Under the pieces are notes generated by a model. It made no database searches and had not been told where the DNA came from. It saw nothing but the letters and a program-made list of their open reading frames with translations. From Rhodoferax sp. (GTDB lineage: Bacteria; Pseudomonadota; Gammaproteobacteria; Burkholderiales; Burkholderiaceae_C), in the NCBI RefSeq assembly GCF_030646845.1, contig NZ_JAUSLE010000038.1, positions 1 to 64,000 of the forward strand: a stretch of DNA of 64,000 bases. The letters are read 5' to 3'. The position numbers and the translations under genes are program-made. Position 1 is the first letter of the stretch. Each line of letters opens with the position of its first letter. Below, piece after piece: positions 44,505 to 53,300 of this stretch.

Positions 44505-45436
44505 ATATTGGACTTGTTTCTAACCCTGACGGTCGTTCTGAACGTGCGATAACTCTCTGAAGCCGCTGCAGCAATTGCGTTTCCGTAACAGTCGGTGTAC
44601 GCGGTCCCTGTGTCATTGCCACTGGATTGAATGGACTTGGTCAACACACACACTTCGACAGCCAAAACGGCGGGCCATTGGTTTGCCGCCGCTATCGCGG
44701 TGGCGGTTGATGCGCCTTGGGCGGTGTTCGGGTCGGCCACAGCAGGCAGAAGATAGGTGAACGCCAGTTGCTCAACGCCCGGTATCAGGGGCTGCGATTG
44801 ATAACTTGCAGTTCCGCTAGGCAGTGTCCGGTCGGCGACACAGGTTAACTGACCCATGGATCTAACTCCGTAGGGCGTTTGCACATTGGTTCGGGAGATA
44901 AAAAAGTATGAGCGAATCTCATTCACCCAGGTTCCCGACGCAAGGGGGATTGGTATCGAACTCTGCCCGACGCAGTCAAAGCCCTGGTATTTGGCCCCCG
45001 TTCCACTGTAGGCGTCGGTCTCGGAGAAGAGGGCGATCGAGGCCGATGGTAGAGTGCCGGCGGGTGTCGCGGCCAAGCAGGCTAGGTCCGCGCTGCTCGC
45101 GGGGGTGGTGGGATTGACAAAACCGAAGTCACAGCCTCGCATCTTGTTGTCAATGGGGCCCTGCGGTGAAGGGATAGCAGGGTCAATCATGACAAATCCG
45201 GCGCTCTGGATGTACTTGCTTAGCAAGTTCAGGGCAAATCGGCCGTTTTCTTCCATCTGGGAGTTTTCGGTGGTCGCGTTGTACGATTGTTTGGTGTACA
45301 GGTAAATCGTTGACGCCACGATGGCGAGCACCATGCCGATTGCCAGACTCACCATTAGTTCAACCAGCGAGAAGCCAGTGCTGTGGCGGCGACCCAAGCT
45401 GCGGGTAGACAGGTGTTTGCTCATGGAAGTAGTCAT
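44501..45436 (-). CDS. pilW: Type IV minor pilin PilW
   Basis: A 311-residue PilW. The prepilin cleavage site is TGFSLVELMVSLAIGMVLAI, with Glu at +5, followed by NGRFALNLLSKYIQSAGF, the usual PilW helix. The leader is long (about 22 residues) if the first ATG is used; an internal Met at MSKHLS, four codons later, may be the real start. PilW is part of the priming complex with PilV, PilX and FimT/FimU. It overlaps its neighbours on both sides by four bases. Confidence 0.88.
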   Translation of the reverse strand: MTTSMSKHLSTRSLGRRHSTGFSLVELMVSLAIGMVLAIVASTIYLYTKQSYNATTENSQMEENGRFALNLLSKYIQSAGFVMIDPAIPSPQGPIDNKMRGCDFGFVNPTTPASSADLACLAATPAGTLPSASIALFSETDAYSGTGAKYQGFDCVGQSSIPIPLASGTWVNEIRSYFFISRTNVQTPYGVRSMGQLTCVADRTLPSGTASYQSQPLIPGVEQLAFTYLLPAVADPNTAQGASTATAIAAANQWPAVLAVEVCVLTKSIQSSGNDTGTAYTDCYGNAIAAAASESYRTFRTTVRVRNKSNI

Positions 45437-46038
45437 GGAATGATGTTGAAGCGACGGCAGCGAACACCGGCAGGCGCGTTTGCTGCGGCCGGGCAGCAGT
45501 TACGCCATTCAATACCGGTTGTGGTCGCTGTGCAGGTGGGCGTCGTCAATAGTGCGCCCGTTGCGGGATTGACGAACTCCTTGTCCATGTACATGGTTGT
45601 GATAACAAAGCCGGCCGCTGGTGTCCCGGTGATCTGGGCGGCGCCTTGCGGCAGGCTGGCCTGGGCTTTGAGAACGAAGTCGGTGATGTCGTCAGCCGCA
45701 ATTTGTGCGGTGCTGCAGAAACTGCCGGAGGTGCGGCAGTTGTTGCTGGTGAAAGTGGCCGCCGCGCCCGTGGCGTAGTCGGCGGTGTAGCTGTAGTCAC
45801 CATTCGTTGCCCCGGCCGGATTGGCCCTGATCCGCTCCGCCAGATCGTTCGTCACTTCCGCGACGCGGTGCGTGGACCACGCGTTCTTTTGAAATGTCAT
45901 GGCGTTCAACTGCAAACCGGCAATGCCCAACAAGCCGATCGACATGATCAATATGGAAACCAGAGCCTCGATCAGTGTGGCCCCGCCTTGCCGTCTTCGG
46001 CCTCGCGACGCGATCGCCGGGTGTGATTTGATTTTCAT
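45433..46038 (-). CDS. pilV: Type IV minor pilin PilV
   Basis: A 201-residue PilV. The prepilin motif is GGATLIEALVSILIMSIGLL; cleavage after the second Gly leaves Ala at +1 and Glu at +5. RVAEVTNDLAERIRANPAG is characteristic of PilV. It follows fimT by three bases and overlaps pilW by four. Confidence 0.88.
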   Translation of the reverse strand: MKIKSHPAIASRGRRRQGGATLIEALVSILIMSIGLLGIAGLQLNAMTFQKNAWSTHRVAEVTNDLAERIRANPAGATNGDYSYTADYATGAAATFTSNNCRTSGSFCSTAQIAADDITDFVLKAQASLPQGAAQITGTPAAGFVITTMYMDKEFVNPATGALLTTPTCTATTTGIEWRNCCPAAANAPAGVRCRRFNIIP

Positions 46039-46041
46039 GGT

Positions 46042-46662
46042 CTAGAAGTTGGTGCAGGCACTTGCGCTGTAAGAAATGACCCGTACACGCCCTGGTGAGC
46101 TGATGCAAACCGAGCGACCGTACTTGAACTCGTAGGCGGTATCGCCTGACTTCTTGGCCCAGATATCAAAGCGATGGGCAGTGTTGGAAAAACCGACGGA
46201 TCGGAACGTGATAATCCCCGCGCCTGAAGGTCTAACAAATCCCCGCTCCAGTGCCGTCTTGTCAATTGCCGGGATCGTTTTCAGCAAGATATCACCGGCA
46301 TTTCCCGTACCACTGCCATCGACGTCGACAAAGGCTTGTATTTCATATTCACCCCAGTCCTGCGAGCTCCTGCAAGGGTAGGGCGTGGGGGGTGTTGTAG
46401 TGGCGGGGGCTGCGGCGGAATCATTTTTTGGACAAATGATCACGCTCTGATTCCGGGTGATTGCTTCGCTGCGAGCGTAATTGAGCAATCCAACGAAGCC
46501 ATTGACATCGGATGCGAGTCGATTGCTGACAATGAAGCCGCGAAGATCGGGCAATGCAATGGTCAGCAGAATAGCCATTACGGCTACGGTGACCATCAGC
46601 TCGATGAGCGTCAGGCCTTTTGCTCTTTTCAGACCAGTCCATAAATGTGCTGCTTTAACCAT
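46042..46662 (-). CDS. fimT: GspH/FimT-family minor pilin
   Basis: A 206-residue pseudopilin. The leader ends KGLTLIELMVTVAVMAILL with Glu at +5. RLASDVNGFVGLLNYARSEAI is the GspH/FimT helix that follows. It corresponds to FimT or FimU as first gene of the operon. A candidate -10 box (TAGACT) ends six bases before the ATG, so the message could be leaderless or nearly so, unless transcription begins farther upstream. Confidence 0.88.
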   Translation of the reverse strand: MVKAAHLWTGLKRAKGLTLIELMVTVAVMAILLTIALPDLRGFIVSNRLASDVNGFVGLLNYARSEAITRNQSVIICPKNDSAAAPATTTPPTPYPCRSSQDWGEYEIQAFVDVDGSGTGNAGDILLKTIPAIDKTALERGFVRPSGAGIITFRSVGFSNTAHRFDIWAKKSGDTAYEFKYGRSVCISSPGRVRVISYSASACTNF

Positions 46663-46668
46663 GTGACT

Positions 46669-46698
46669 AGTCTAGGCTGGCCTTGGGTGCAGCTGCAA
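46669..46698 (-). promoter_or_regulatory. Candidate promoter of the minor-pilin operon
   Basis: On the minus strand TTGCAG (46693-46698) and TAGACT (46669-46674) are separated by 18 bases. The predicted transcription start falls on the fimT start codon. The rest of 46663-46843, between fimT and nrdR, shows no gene. Confidence 0.4.
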
Positions 46699-46843
46699 CG
46701 CCGTTGATGCAGCCCTCCGTGACCATTCGTCGGGAAAACTGCTTTTTCACAAGACACCAATGAGGTCACATCGAGCGCCTGGAAGGCCGGGTCTCCCCAT
46801 TTAACGACCAGAAACCCAGAAGCGTTGCCGCCGACAATGTCAG

Positions 46844-47293
46844 CTACCGTCGCACCTCGTCCACCAGCGTCTTGAACTCATCAATGTCCTCGAAGCTGCG
46901 GTAGACGCTGGCAAAGCGCACATAAGCCACTTTGTCGAGCTTCTTGAGTTCGCGCATGACCAACTCGCCAATGCGGGTGGAGGGCACTTCACGCAGGCCC
47001 AGGTTGAGCAGCTTTTCTTCCATGCGTTCAATGGCGCTGTCGATCTGCTCCGTGCTCACCGGGCGCTTGCGCAGCGCCAGATTCATGGAGGCCAGCAATT
47101 TGGCACGCTCGTACTCAATGCGTCGGCCATCCTTTTTGACGATGGCCGGGAAGTTGACGTCCGGGCGTTCGTAAGTGGTAAAGCGCTTTTCGCACGACGC
47201 GCACTGGCGCCTGCGGCGGATGAAGTCCCCGTCTTCAGAAATCCGGGTTTCGACTACCTGGGTTTCCGAATGACTGCAAAACGGGCACTTCAT
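46844..47293 (-). CDS. nrdR: Transcriptional repressor NrdR
   Basis: A 149-residue NrdR. The zinc ribbon is [11 protein letters not shown] with [18 protein letters not shown]. The ATP-cone follows ([20 protein letters not shown]). NrdR represses ribonucleotide reductase genes in response to dATP/ATP. It lies 91 bases after glyA, an order common in Betaproteobacteria; the gap is filled by a GC-rich repeat. Confidence 0.96.
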   Translation of the reverse strand: MKCPFCSHSETQVVETRISEDGDFIRRRRQCASCEKRFTTYERPDVNFPAIVKKDGRRIEYERAKLLASMNLALRKRPVSTEQIDSAIERMEEKLLNLGLREVPSTRIGELVMRELKKLDKVAYVRFASVYRSFEDIDEFKTLVDEVRR

Positions 47294-47304
47294 TCCAGGG
47301 TCGG

Positions 47305-47383
47305 GCGCCGCGCTGGGCCGCCCCGAGCAAGCGAGCGCCCCCTCGGCGGGCAGCGAAGACGCGAAGCGCGGAGCGTGGGGGCA
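47305..47383. repeat. GC-rich intergenic repeat, Comamonadaceae type
   Basis: This tract contains GGGCCGCCCCGAGCAAGCGA, CGCCCCCTCGGCGGGCAGCG and AGCGTGGGGGC. I recall very similar tracts between genes in Acidovorax, Variovorax and Polaromonas, but only one copy is in this window, so the repeat status rests on memory. It can fold strongly and lies between co-directional glyA and nrdR. Confidence 0.5.
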
Positions 47384-47384
47384 A

Positions 47385-48629
47385 TCATTTGTAAACGGGG
47401 AAACGTGCAGTCAGGGCGTTGACCTTGGCGCGTACCGCATCGATATTGGCGGTATCCCTCGGATTATCTAGCACATCTGCTATCAAATTCGAAGTGATAC
47501 GGGCTTCTTCGTCCTTGAATCCACGGGTAGTCAGCGCGGGAGTGCCGATGCGCACACCGCTGGTGACCATGGGTTTCTCGGGGTCGTTGGGGATGGCGTT
47601 CTTGTTGATGGTCATGTGGGCGGCGCCCAGCACGGCCTCGGCCTCTTTGCCAGTGATGCCTTTGGCCCGCAGATCGACCAGCATGACGTGACTTTCGGTA
47701 CGGCCGCTCACAATGCGCAGGCCGCGTGATACGAGCGTTTCTGCCACGATGCGCGCATTGGTCAGCACTTGCTGCTGATAGATTTTGAATTCCGGCGCCA
47801 GCGCTTCCTTGAAGGCCACCGCCTTGGCTGCAATCACGTGCATCAGCGGGCCGCCCTGCAGGCCGGGGAAGATCGCGCTGTTGATGGCTCTCTCGTGCTG
47901 TGCCTTCATCAGAATGATGCCACCGCGTGGACCGCGCAGGCTCTTATGGGTGGTGGATGTCACCACATCGGCGTGTGGCACGGGGTTGGGGTAGACGCCG
48001 GCGGCAATCAGGCCGGCGTAATGGGCCATGTCCACCATGAAGATGGCGCCCACGTCTTTTGCGACTTTGGCGAAGCGCTCGAAGTCGATGCGCAGGCTGT
48101 AGGCCGAGGCACCAGCAATGATCAACTTCGGCTTTGACTCATGGGCCTTGCGCTCCATGGCGTCGTAATCGATCTCTTCTTTGTCGTTCAGGCCGTAGGA
48201 CACGACATTGAACCACTTGCCGCTCATGTTCAGCGCCATGCCGTGGGTCAGGTGACCGCCTTCCGCCAGGCTCATGCCCATGATGGTGTCACCCGGTTTC
48301 AGGAAGGCGAGGAAGACGGCTTCATTGGCCGATGCGCCGCAATGCGGCTGCACGTTGGCGCAATCAGCGCCGAAAATCTGCTTGACGCGGTCAATCGCCA
48401 GCTGCTCGGCGATGTCAACATATTCACAGCCGCCGTAGTAGCGTTTGCCGGGGTAGCCTTCGGCGTATTTGTTGGTGAGCTGTGTGCCTTGCGCCGCCAT
48501 GACAGCAGGCGAGGCATAGTTTTCGCTGGCGATCAGCTCGATGTGGTGTTCCTGGCGGGCGTTTTCAGCCTGGATGGCGGCAAAGATCTCGGGATCGGTT
48601 TGCTCAATGAGAATCTTACGGTCGTACAT
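47385..48629 (-). CDS. glyA: Serine hydroxymethyltransferase
   Basis: A 414-residue enzyme interconverting serine and glycine with tetrahydrofolate, the main source of one-carbon units. The PLP lysine is in [40 protein letters not shown] and [14 protein letters not shown] are invariant parts of the folate and PLP sites. AAGGACT precedes the ATG. A ZTP (pfl) riboswitch lies in its leader, coupling expression to folate shortage. Confidence 0.97.
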   Translation of the reverse strand: MYDRKILIEQTDPEIFAAIQAENARQEHHIELIASENYASPAVMAAQGTQLTNKYAEGYPGKRYYGGCEYVDIAEQLAIDRVKQIFGADCANVQPHCGASANEAVFLAFLKPGDTIMGMSLAEGGHLTHGMALNMSGKWFNVVSYGLNDKEEIDYDAMERKAHESKPKLIIAGASAYSLRIDFERFAKVAKDVGAIFMVDMAHYAGLIAAGVYPNPVPHADVVTSTTHKSLRGPRGGIILMKAQHERAINSAIFPGLQGGPLMHVIAAKAVAFKEALAPEFKIYQQQVLTNARIVAETLVSRGLRIVSGRTESHVMLVDLRAKGITGKEAEAVLGAAHMTINKNAIPNDPEKPMVTSGVRIGTPALTTRGFKDEEARITSNLIADVLDNPRDTANIDAVRAKVNALTARFPVYK

Positions 48630-48651
48630 GGCAGTCCTTGAAGACGTTGGG

Positions 48652-48678
48652 CCTGGGGGTCATGTGTTTGACCCCAGG
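48652..48678 (-). promoter_or_regulatory. Hairpin between the ZTP riboswitch and glyA
   Basis: CCTGGGGTCA and TGACCCCCAGG pair around a six-base loop just after the riboswitch. No T-run follows, so it is not a classical terminator. It may be the expression platform or a stabilising element. The glyA ribosome site lies outside it. Confidence 0.5.
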
Positions 48679-48680
48679 GC

Positions 48681-48803
48681 TGCCCAGGCGAACGGCTAAA
48701 CGCATACGCCACCCTGGCAATGCGGCACGCTCCCCCGTGGTGTTCCCACTTCAGCGCGTCACACCCTCAGGGGTTGAGCGCCTATCGCCAGTCGCGTACG
48801 GAG
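48681..48803 (-). ncRNA. ZTP (pfl) riboswitch upstream of glyA
   Basis: Read on the minus strand, the segment shows the pfl landmarks in order: CGCGACTGGCG at the 5' side, then GTGGGAACACCACGGGGGAG, then CCGTTCGCCTGGGCA at the 3' side, whose CGCC pairs with GGCG. The class senses ZTP/ZMP, which build up when 10-formyl-tetrahydrofolate is short, and turns on glyA, purH and related genes. Its position 52 bases before glyA fits. Recognition is by motif reading; a covariance-model search was not possible. Confidence 0.88.
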
Positions 48804-48857
48804 TGAGTTTAACTGACAAGCCTGGTCACAGCCGCCAAGCCCCGGAATCACCGGCTA

Positions 48858-49667
48858 TCACGAGTTGAAGAGGACTGCGACCTTTTCAGGGCTGTTGTCA
48901 GGCTCGACCGGTGCCACCACGGGAATGGAGCGGGGTACGGTCAACGGTACCGGGCGGCCCTTCGCGACCATTTGCAGACGTGCGTGCTCCGCCATGACCT
49001 TGCCAGCGTAGCCCCCATCGTCTTCAATATTGGCGGCACCCACGTAATGGCGCAAGCCGCCCTCCAGGGAGCCGGCACGGGTGATGCAGTCCTGCAGCAC
49101 CTTGACGCCCACCCGCAGGTTGGTCACTGGATCAAAGGCCGCCAGTTTGCCGCCAAAGTTTTCGTATTTGTCGCTGTGGATCTGGGTCATCACCTGCATC
49201 AGGCCCTGGGCGCCGACCGGGCTTTGGGCAAACGGGTTGAACCCGGACTCAACGGCCATGACTGCCAGGATCAGGGTGGGGTCCAGCTTGGTGCGGATGC
49301 CGATTTCATAGGCTTCGGCCACCAGGGCGCTCAATGGTTCAGGCGCAACCCGGTATTTCTTGCTCAGCCAGTAGGCGACAGCGGCTTGCTGTTTAGGCAA
49401 ATCCTTGGGGTTGCTTGCTGTCGCGCGGTCAATGGCGTCCAGCTCGCTGGGCAATCCGGTTACCGCGATCTGGCGGGTTTGCAGCCAACTGAAAAGTTTG
49501 ACCTCACCGATCTCGCGCAGTTCCGGGCGAGCCGTCAAGGTGATGACGACAAACATCACTGCCAATCCGACGATGGCAAAACTGTTGTGTGTGATTTCAA
49601 AGAAGCCCTGGGCGATGTCGGTTGCGAAAGTTCGCAGGCCCCGGGTGAATTTTTCTGACGCTGTCAT
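48858..49667 (-). CDS. Lytic transglycosylase (SLT domain)
   Basis: A 269-residue inner-membrane-anchored lytic transglycosylase that cleaves glycan strands of peptidoglycan. One transmembrane helix lies at ~28-45 (SFAIVGLAVMFVVITLTA). The SLT domain has the catalytic Glu in AVMAVESGFNPFAQS, then VGAQGLMQVM and a C-terminal LRHYVGA. The start at 49667 follows GAAGGAAG. A promoter-like pair lies ~190 bases upstream. Confidence 0.88.
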   Translation of the reverse strand: MTASEKFTRGLRTFATDIAQGFFEITHNSFAIVGLAVMFVVITLTARPELREIGEVKLFSWLQTRQIAVTGLPSELDAIDRATASNPKDLPKQQAAVAYWLSKKYRVAPEPLSALVAEAYEIGIRTKLDPTLILAVMAVESGFNPFAQSPVGAQGLMQVMTQIHSDKYENFGGKLAAFDPVTNLRVGVKVLQDCITRAGSLEGGLRHYVGAANIEDDGGYAGKVMAEHARLQMVAKGRPVPLTVPRSIPVVAPVEPDNSPEKVAVLFNS

Positions 49668-49855
49668 AGCTCTTCCTTCGTTCGCGTGGGCTAAAGCGTT
49701 GCACTGCATGCAGGGGCAACACTCGCGGCACCTCGTTTGGGTTGGTACGCTATCAATATCCTGCGCTGTCTTTCATACGCGTTGTGCAGAGATTTGAATA
49801 TGCCGGGTTCGGCAGCGGATGCGGGTTATCCCTAGACTAAAGCTGGGATGGGCGG

Positions 49856-49885
49856 ATTCTAGGTGCAGTTGATATATCAAGTCAA
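49856..49885 (-). promoter_or_regulatory. Candidate promoter for the lytic transglycosylase
   Basis: On the minus strand TTGACT (49880-49885) and TAGAAT (49856-49861) have an 18-base spacer containing the palindrome TTGATATATCAA-like core. It would give a leader of ~185 bases. Confidence 0.5.
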
Positions 49886-50019
49886 CCATATAAAAATCAA
49901 TTGTTATTCGAATTATGATTCTATGAATGCCGTGAATAAGGGAATATACGGTCCGCACAACAATGTATTTGCCCGGGATTTGCGCCTGTTCAGGCAATCA
50001 ACAGTCGCTTGCTGATTGA

Positions 50020-50057
50020 AAATTCAATTTGAATTTGCTGCGCTACTTGCCTAGACT
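50020..50057 (+). promoter_or_regulatory. Sigma70-type promoter upstream of the DUF748 gene
   Basis: TTGAAT (50029-50034), 17 bases, then TAGACT (50052-50057). The -35 box lies inside a perfect palindrome, AAATTCAA-T-TTGAATTT (50020-50036). The predicted start of transcription is ~50064. Confidence 0.6.
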
Positions 50058-50062
50058 GCAAT

Positions 50063-50082
50063 CACTTGTCAGATGACAAGTG
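50063..50082. promoter_or_regulatory. Perfect palindrome, candidate GntR/FadR-type operator
   Basis: CACTTGTCA and TGACAAGTG form a nine-base perfect dyad with two central bases, at the predicted transcription start. The TTGTCA...TGACAA pattern resembles operators of FadR-subfamily GntR repressors. No GntR gene is in the window, so the regulator is unknown. As RNA it would be a 5' hairpin. Confidence 0.5.
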
Positions 50083-50285
50083 TGAAAAGTCGGCAGTAGC
50101 CAGTCCCCACCTCCGGGTGGCAGTGATAAAGCGGCCCCGACAATTTGTGGAGGTAATCTTTTACCTCCCAGCGTCTTGGGACTTTACCCTCCCATTACGC
50201 AAGCCCTGACGGCATGGACCTTGTGTCAGCCGTCGAGCCCGGAGGTATGGCTTGGAGCCAACCGACCGGGCTTTCTTGTTTTTTG
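50064..50285 (+). ncRNA. Candidate structured leader RNA or small RNA
   Basis: Between a good promoter and a terminator-like hairpin there is no plausible long reading frame. The transcript would contain the palindrome above, a perfect 8-bp hairpin GGAGGTAA-TCTT-TTACCTCC (50149-50168), and the terminator at 50236-50285. It could be an independent small RNA or an attenuator controlling the DUF748 gene that starts 67 bases farther on. I compared it with the riboswitch classes I know and found no match. The remaining gap, 49668-50019, is AT-rich and shows no gene. Confidence 0.45.
50236..50285 (+). terminator. Rho-independent terminator or attenuator
   Basis: AGCCCGG (50236-50242) pairs with CCGGGCT (50266-50272); inside, TGGCT-TGG-AGCCA forms a second stem with symmetrical internal loops. 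TTTCTTGTTTTTT follows. It lies 67 bases before the DUF748 start codon. Confidence 0.75.
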
Positions 50286-50352
50286 TGATGTTCTTGTCGT
50301 TTAGCCCGGTTGGGGCATTGACGTTGATGCCATCGGGTTGGTAACTTGAGCC

Positions 50353-53300
50353 ATGGATGTCAAGGCAGTCAGGCAAAAAAAATGGTTCAAGCGAGTGGTC
50401 TGGACGGTAGGCGGCGTGCTGGCCCTGTGGGCCGTGACCTGGCTGGCGGTGCCGTCCATCGTCAAGAACCAGGTCGAAAAGCTGGCTACAGAGCAACTGG
50501 GACGCAGAGTCACGTTGGGCGGGGTTGATTTCAAACCCTGCTCTCTGGAACTCACGCTGCATGATCTTGCGGTGGCCCGTGTTGATGGTGTTGCCGACCC
50601 GTCTCCCCAGTTGCTTGTCAAGCGCTTCTATATAGACGCAGAACTGCAGTCTCTGGTGCGGTGGGCGCCCGTGGTGGATGCCGTCCAGGTGGAGGGACCC
50701 CATTTGAGAGTGGCCCGTCTGGACATCACAGGCCGCTACGACGTCGATGACATCCTGGCGCGTTTGAGCAAGCCAAACGAGAAGCCGGATGGCGCGCCTC
50801 TGCAGTTTGCGCTGCATAACCTGGTGCTGTCGGGTGGCGCGATGGATTTCGCCGACCAGGCGGTGGGCAAAACCCATGAATTGCGGGATTTGCAGGTCAA
50901 CGTGCCTTTCTTGAGCAATCTGGCTTCGCAGCGTACTGTCGTGGTTGAGCCGCATCTGGCATTTCGCCTGAATGGGAGCCGGTTTGACTCCAGCGCCCAG
51001 GGCACACCATTTGCCCAGACCCACAAGACGGACGCAACGCTCAAGATCAGCGACCTGGACTTGGCCCCCTATCTGGGGTACATGCCTGCGAGCCTGCCGG
51101 TCAAACTGACCTCGGCCATTCTGAATGCGGACCTCCAACTCGCGTTCGAGCAGGCGCCCAAGAGGGTGGTCAAGCTCCGTGGCATCGCGCAGGCAGGCAA
51201 AGTCAGATTGGTGGGTGCTGGGTCCGGTCCGAATGTTCCCCAGGATGGCACGGCGCAAACGCCGGAATTGTTAGCCTTTGACTTGCTCAAAGTCACCCTG
51301 GACGACCTGCGGCCGCTGGAGCGGGTGGTGCATCTGTCGGCGCTGGAGTTGAATGGCGCCGTCCTGAGCGTTCACCGGGGAAAGTCCGGTCAACTCAATT
51401 TGGCGAGCTTGTTCAAACCGCAGGTTGCTCCTGAAAATATAGCGGCTAAGGTAGACACTACGAGGGCTAAGGCCGGAAACGATGCCCCCGGTAGCGACTG
51501 GAGGCTGGCCGTCACCAGAGTACTCTTGCGCAGTGGAGCGATCAACTGGACGGACGAAGGCACGACGCCCCCAACCCACTTGGGTCTGCGCGGTGTGACT
51601 GTCGATGCCACGGCTATCGCGCTGCCCTTTGTCCAGCCTTTGCAGTTTGGCGGTTCGGCCAGCGTGGCACCTGGTGCCGGCGCAATGTCCCGCAAGCCTG
51701 AGGGCGGCGCCAGGTTCAGCTTTCAAGGCAGCGCCACCGACCAGATTGCCAGCGTAACGGCGACGGTGGCCGACTTGCCCCTGGCTGCCGCGGGCCCCTA
51801 TCTGGCCGAGTTCATGACACCTGCCCTGAGCGGCAACCTGAATGCGGAGTTCGGGTTGAACTGGAAAGCCAGCGCCGGGCCCGCCCAATCTGCCGAACTG
51901 CTGCTGCAAGCCCGCCAGTTGACCTTGGACAATGTGGCGCTGACGCAGGGCAAGACCCACCTGGCTAGCATCAAAAAGCTGCAAGTCGCGCAGGCCCGGG
52001 TGGACCTTGACCGCCAGACCGTGGCCGTGGGCACACTGAGCGTGTCGCAACCCAAGGTGGCGGTAGGGCGCGGGGCCGAAGGCCGCTGGATGTATGAGTC
52101 CTGGCTGAAGACCGCCAGGACCGGAGTCAGACCATTGACCGGCGCGGATGAGCGAAGGCCCCCGGCAACGACTGGCCGGGCGCAGGCGACTGCCGCGAAG
52201 GCTTGGGGTCTGGTGATTGATGAGGTCGCGCTGGATGGCGGCGCAGCGACATTTCTGGACAACTCAATGGGCAAGCCGGTGTCGTTTGACTTGTCGGCGC
52301 TTGCGGTGCAACTGAAAGACTATTCCAGCGCCGGCGGAAAGCCGTTTCAGGCGCATGTGGCCACGCAGATTCGTGCCGGGCGCACGCAGGCGGGTCGCCT
52401 GGACTGGCGCGGCAGCGCCGGGTTCAGCCCGCTGGCAGTGCAGGGCAGGGTGGATGCGGTCCGGGTTCCCGTGCATGCGTTTGAACCTTACCTGGCGGAC
52501 GCCCTGAATATTGAATTGCTCAGGGCGGACACCAGTTTCAAGGGCCAGGTGAGCTACGCGCAAAAGGCCGCGGGTCCGGTGCTGAAGGTCAATGGCGACA
52601 CCAGCGTCGAAGATTTTCTGGCCAATACGCTGTCTGCCCCGCAGAGCGCAACTGTGCCCGGCCCGGGCGCGCCGGCAGTGACGCCAGGTCCGTTGCAGAT
52701 CGGTGAAGAACTGTTGCGCTGGAAGGTGCTGAGTCTGCGCGGGCTCGACGTGGCGGTGGCACCGGGCGTTGCCTCTCAATTCACCGTGAGGGAGACGGTG
52801 CTGAGTGATTTCTTTGCCCGCCTGATTCTGAGCGAGGCGGGACGGCTCAATTTGCAGGACGTGATGAAATCGTTAGCCGAGCCCACCGCATCGGCCCCAG
52901 CCCCAGCTGCGAGTGCACCTGATGCTATAAAAATCATAGCTAATGACGCAGCATTTACGGGGGCCAAGCCTCAAAATGATCCAAAGTCCGCATTGCCGGC
53001 TGTGATCAGTTTCGGGCCGATCAGCTTGCTGGGGGGGCGGGTCGAGTTCTCGGATCGCTTCATTCAGCCCAATTACTCGGCATCGCTCACCGAGCTGACG
53101 GGCAAGCTGAGTGCGTTTTCTTCTCAAACGCAGCCGGGCACGGTCAACCTGGCCGATCTGGAGTTGCGCGGTCGCGCCGAGGGCACGGCATCGGTTGAGA
53201 TTCTGGGCAAGGTCAATCCGCTGACCACGCCGGTGGTGCTCGATATCAAGGGACAGGTGCGTGACCTGGAATTGCCACCGCTGTCACCGTACTCGGTCCG

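Noticed and set aside
47465-47505. Possible further hairpin-repeat copy in glyA
   Set aside because: Only TGCTATC is shared; the encoded [10 protein letters not shown] is normal glyA sequence and the tail is absent.
49773-49997. 74-codon frame in the AT-rich gap
   Set aside because: No ribosome site, no family likeness, and it overlaps both candidate promoters.
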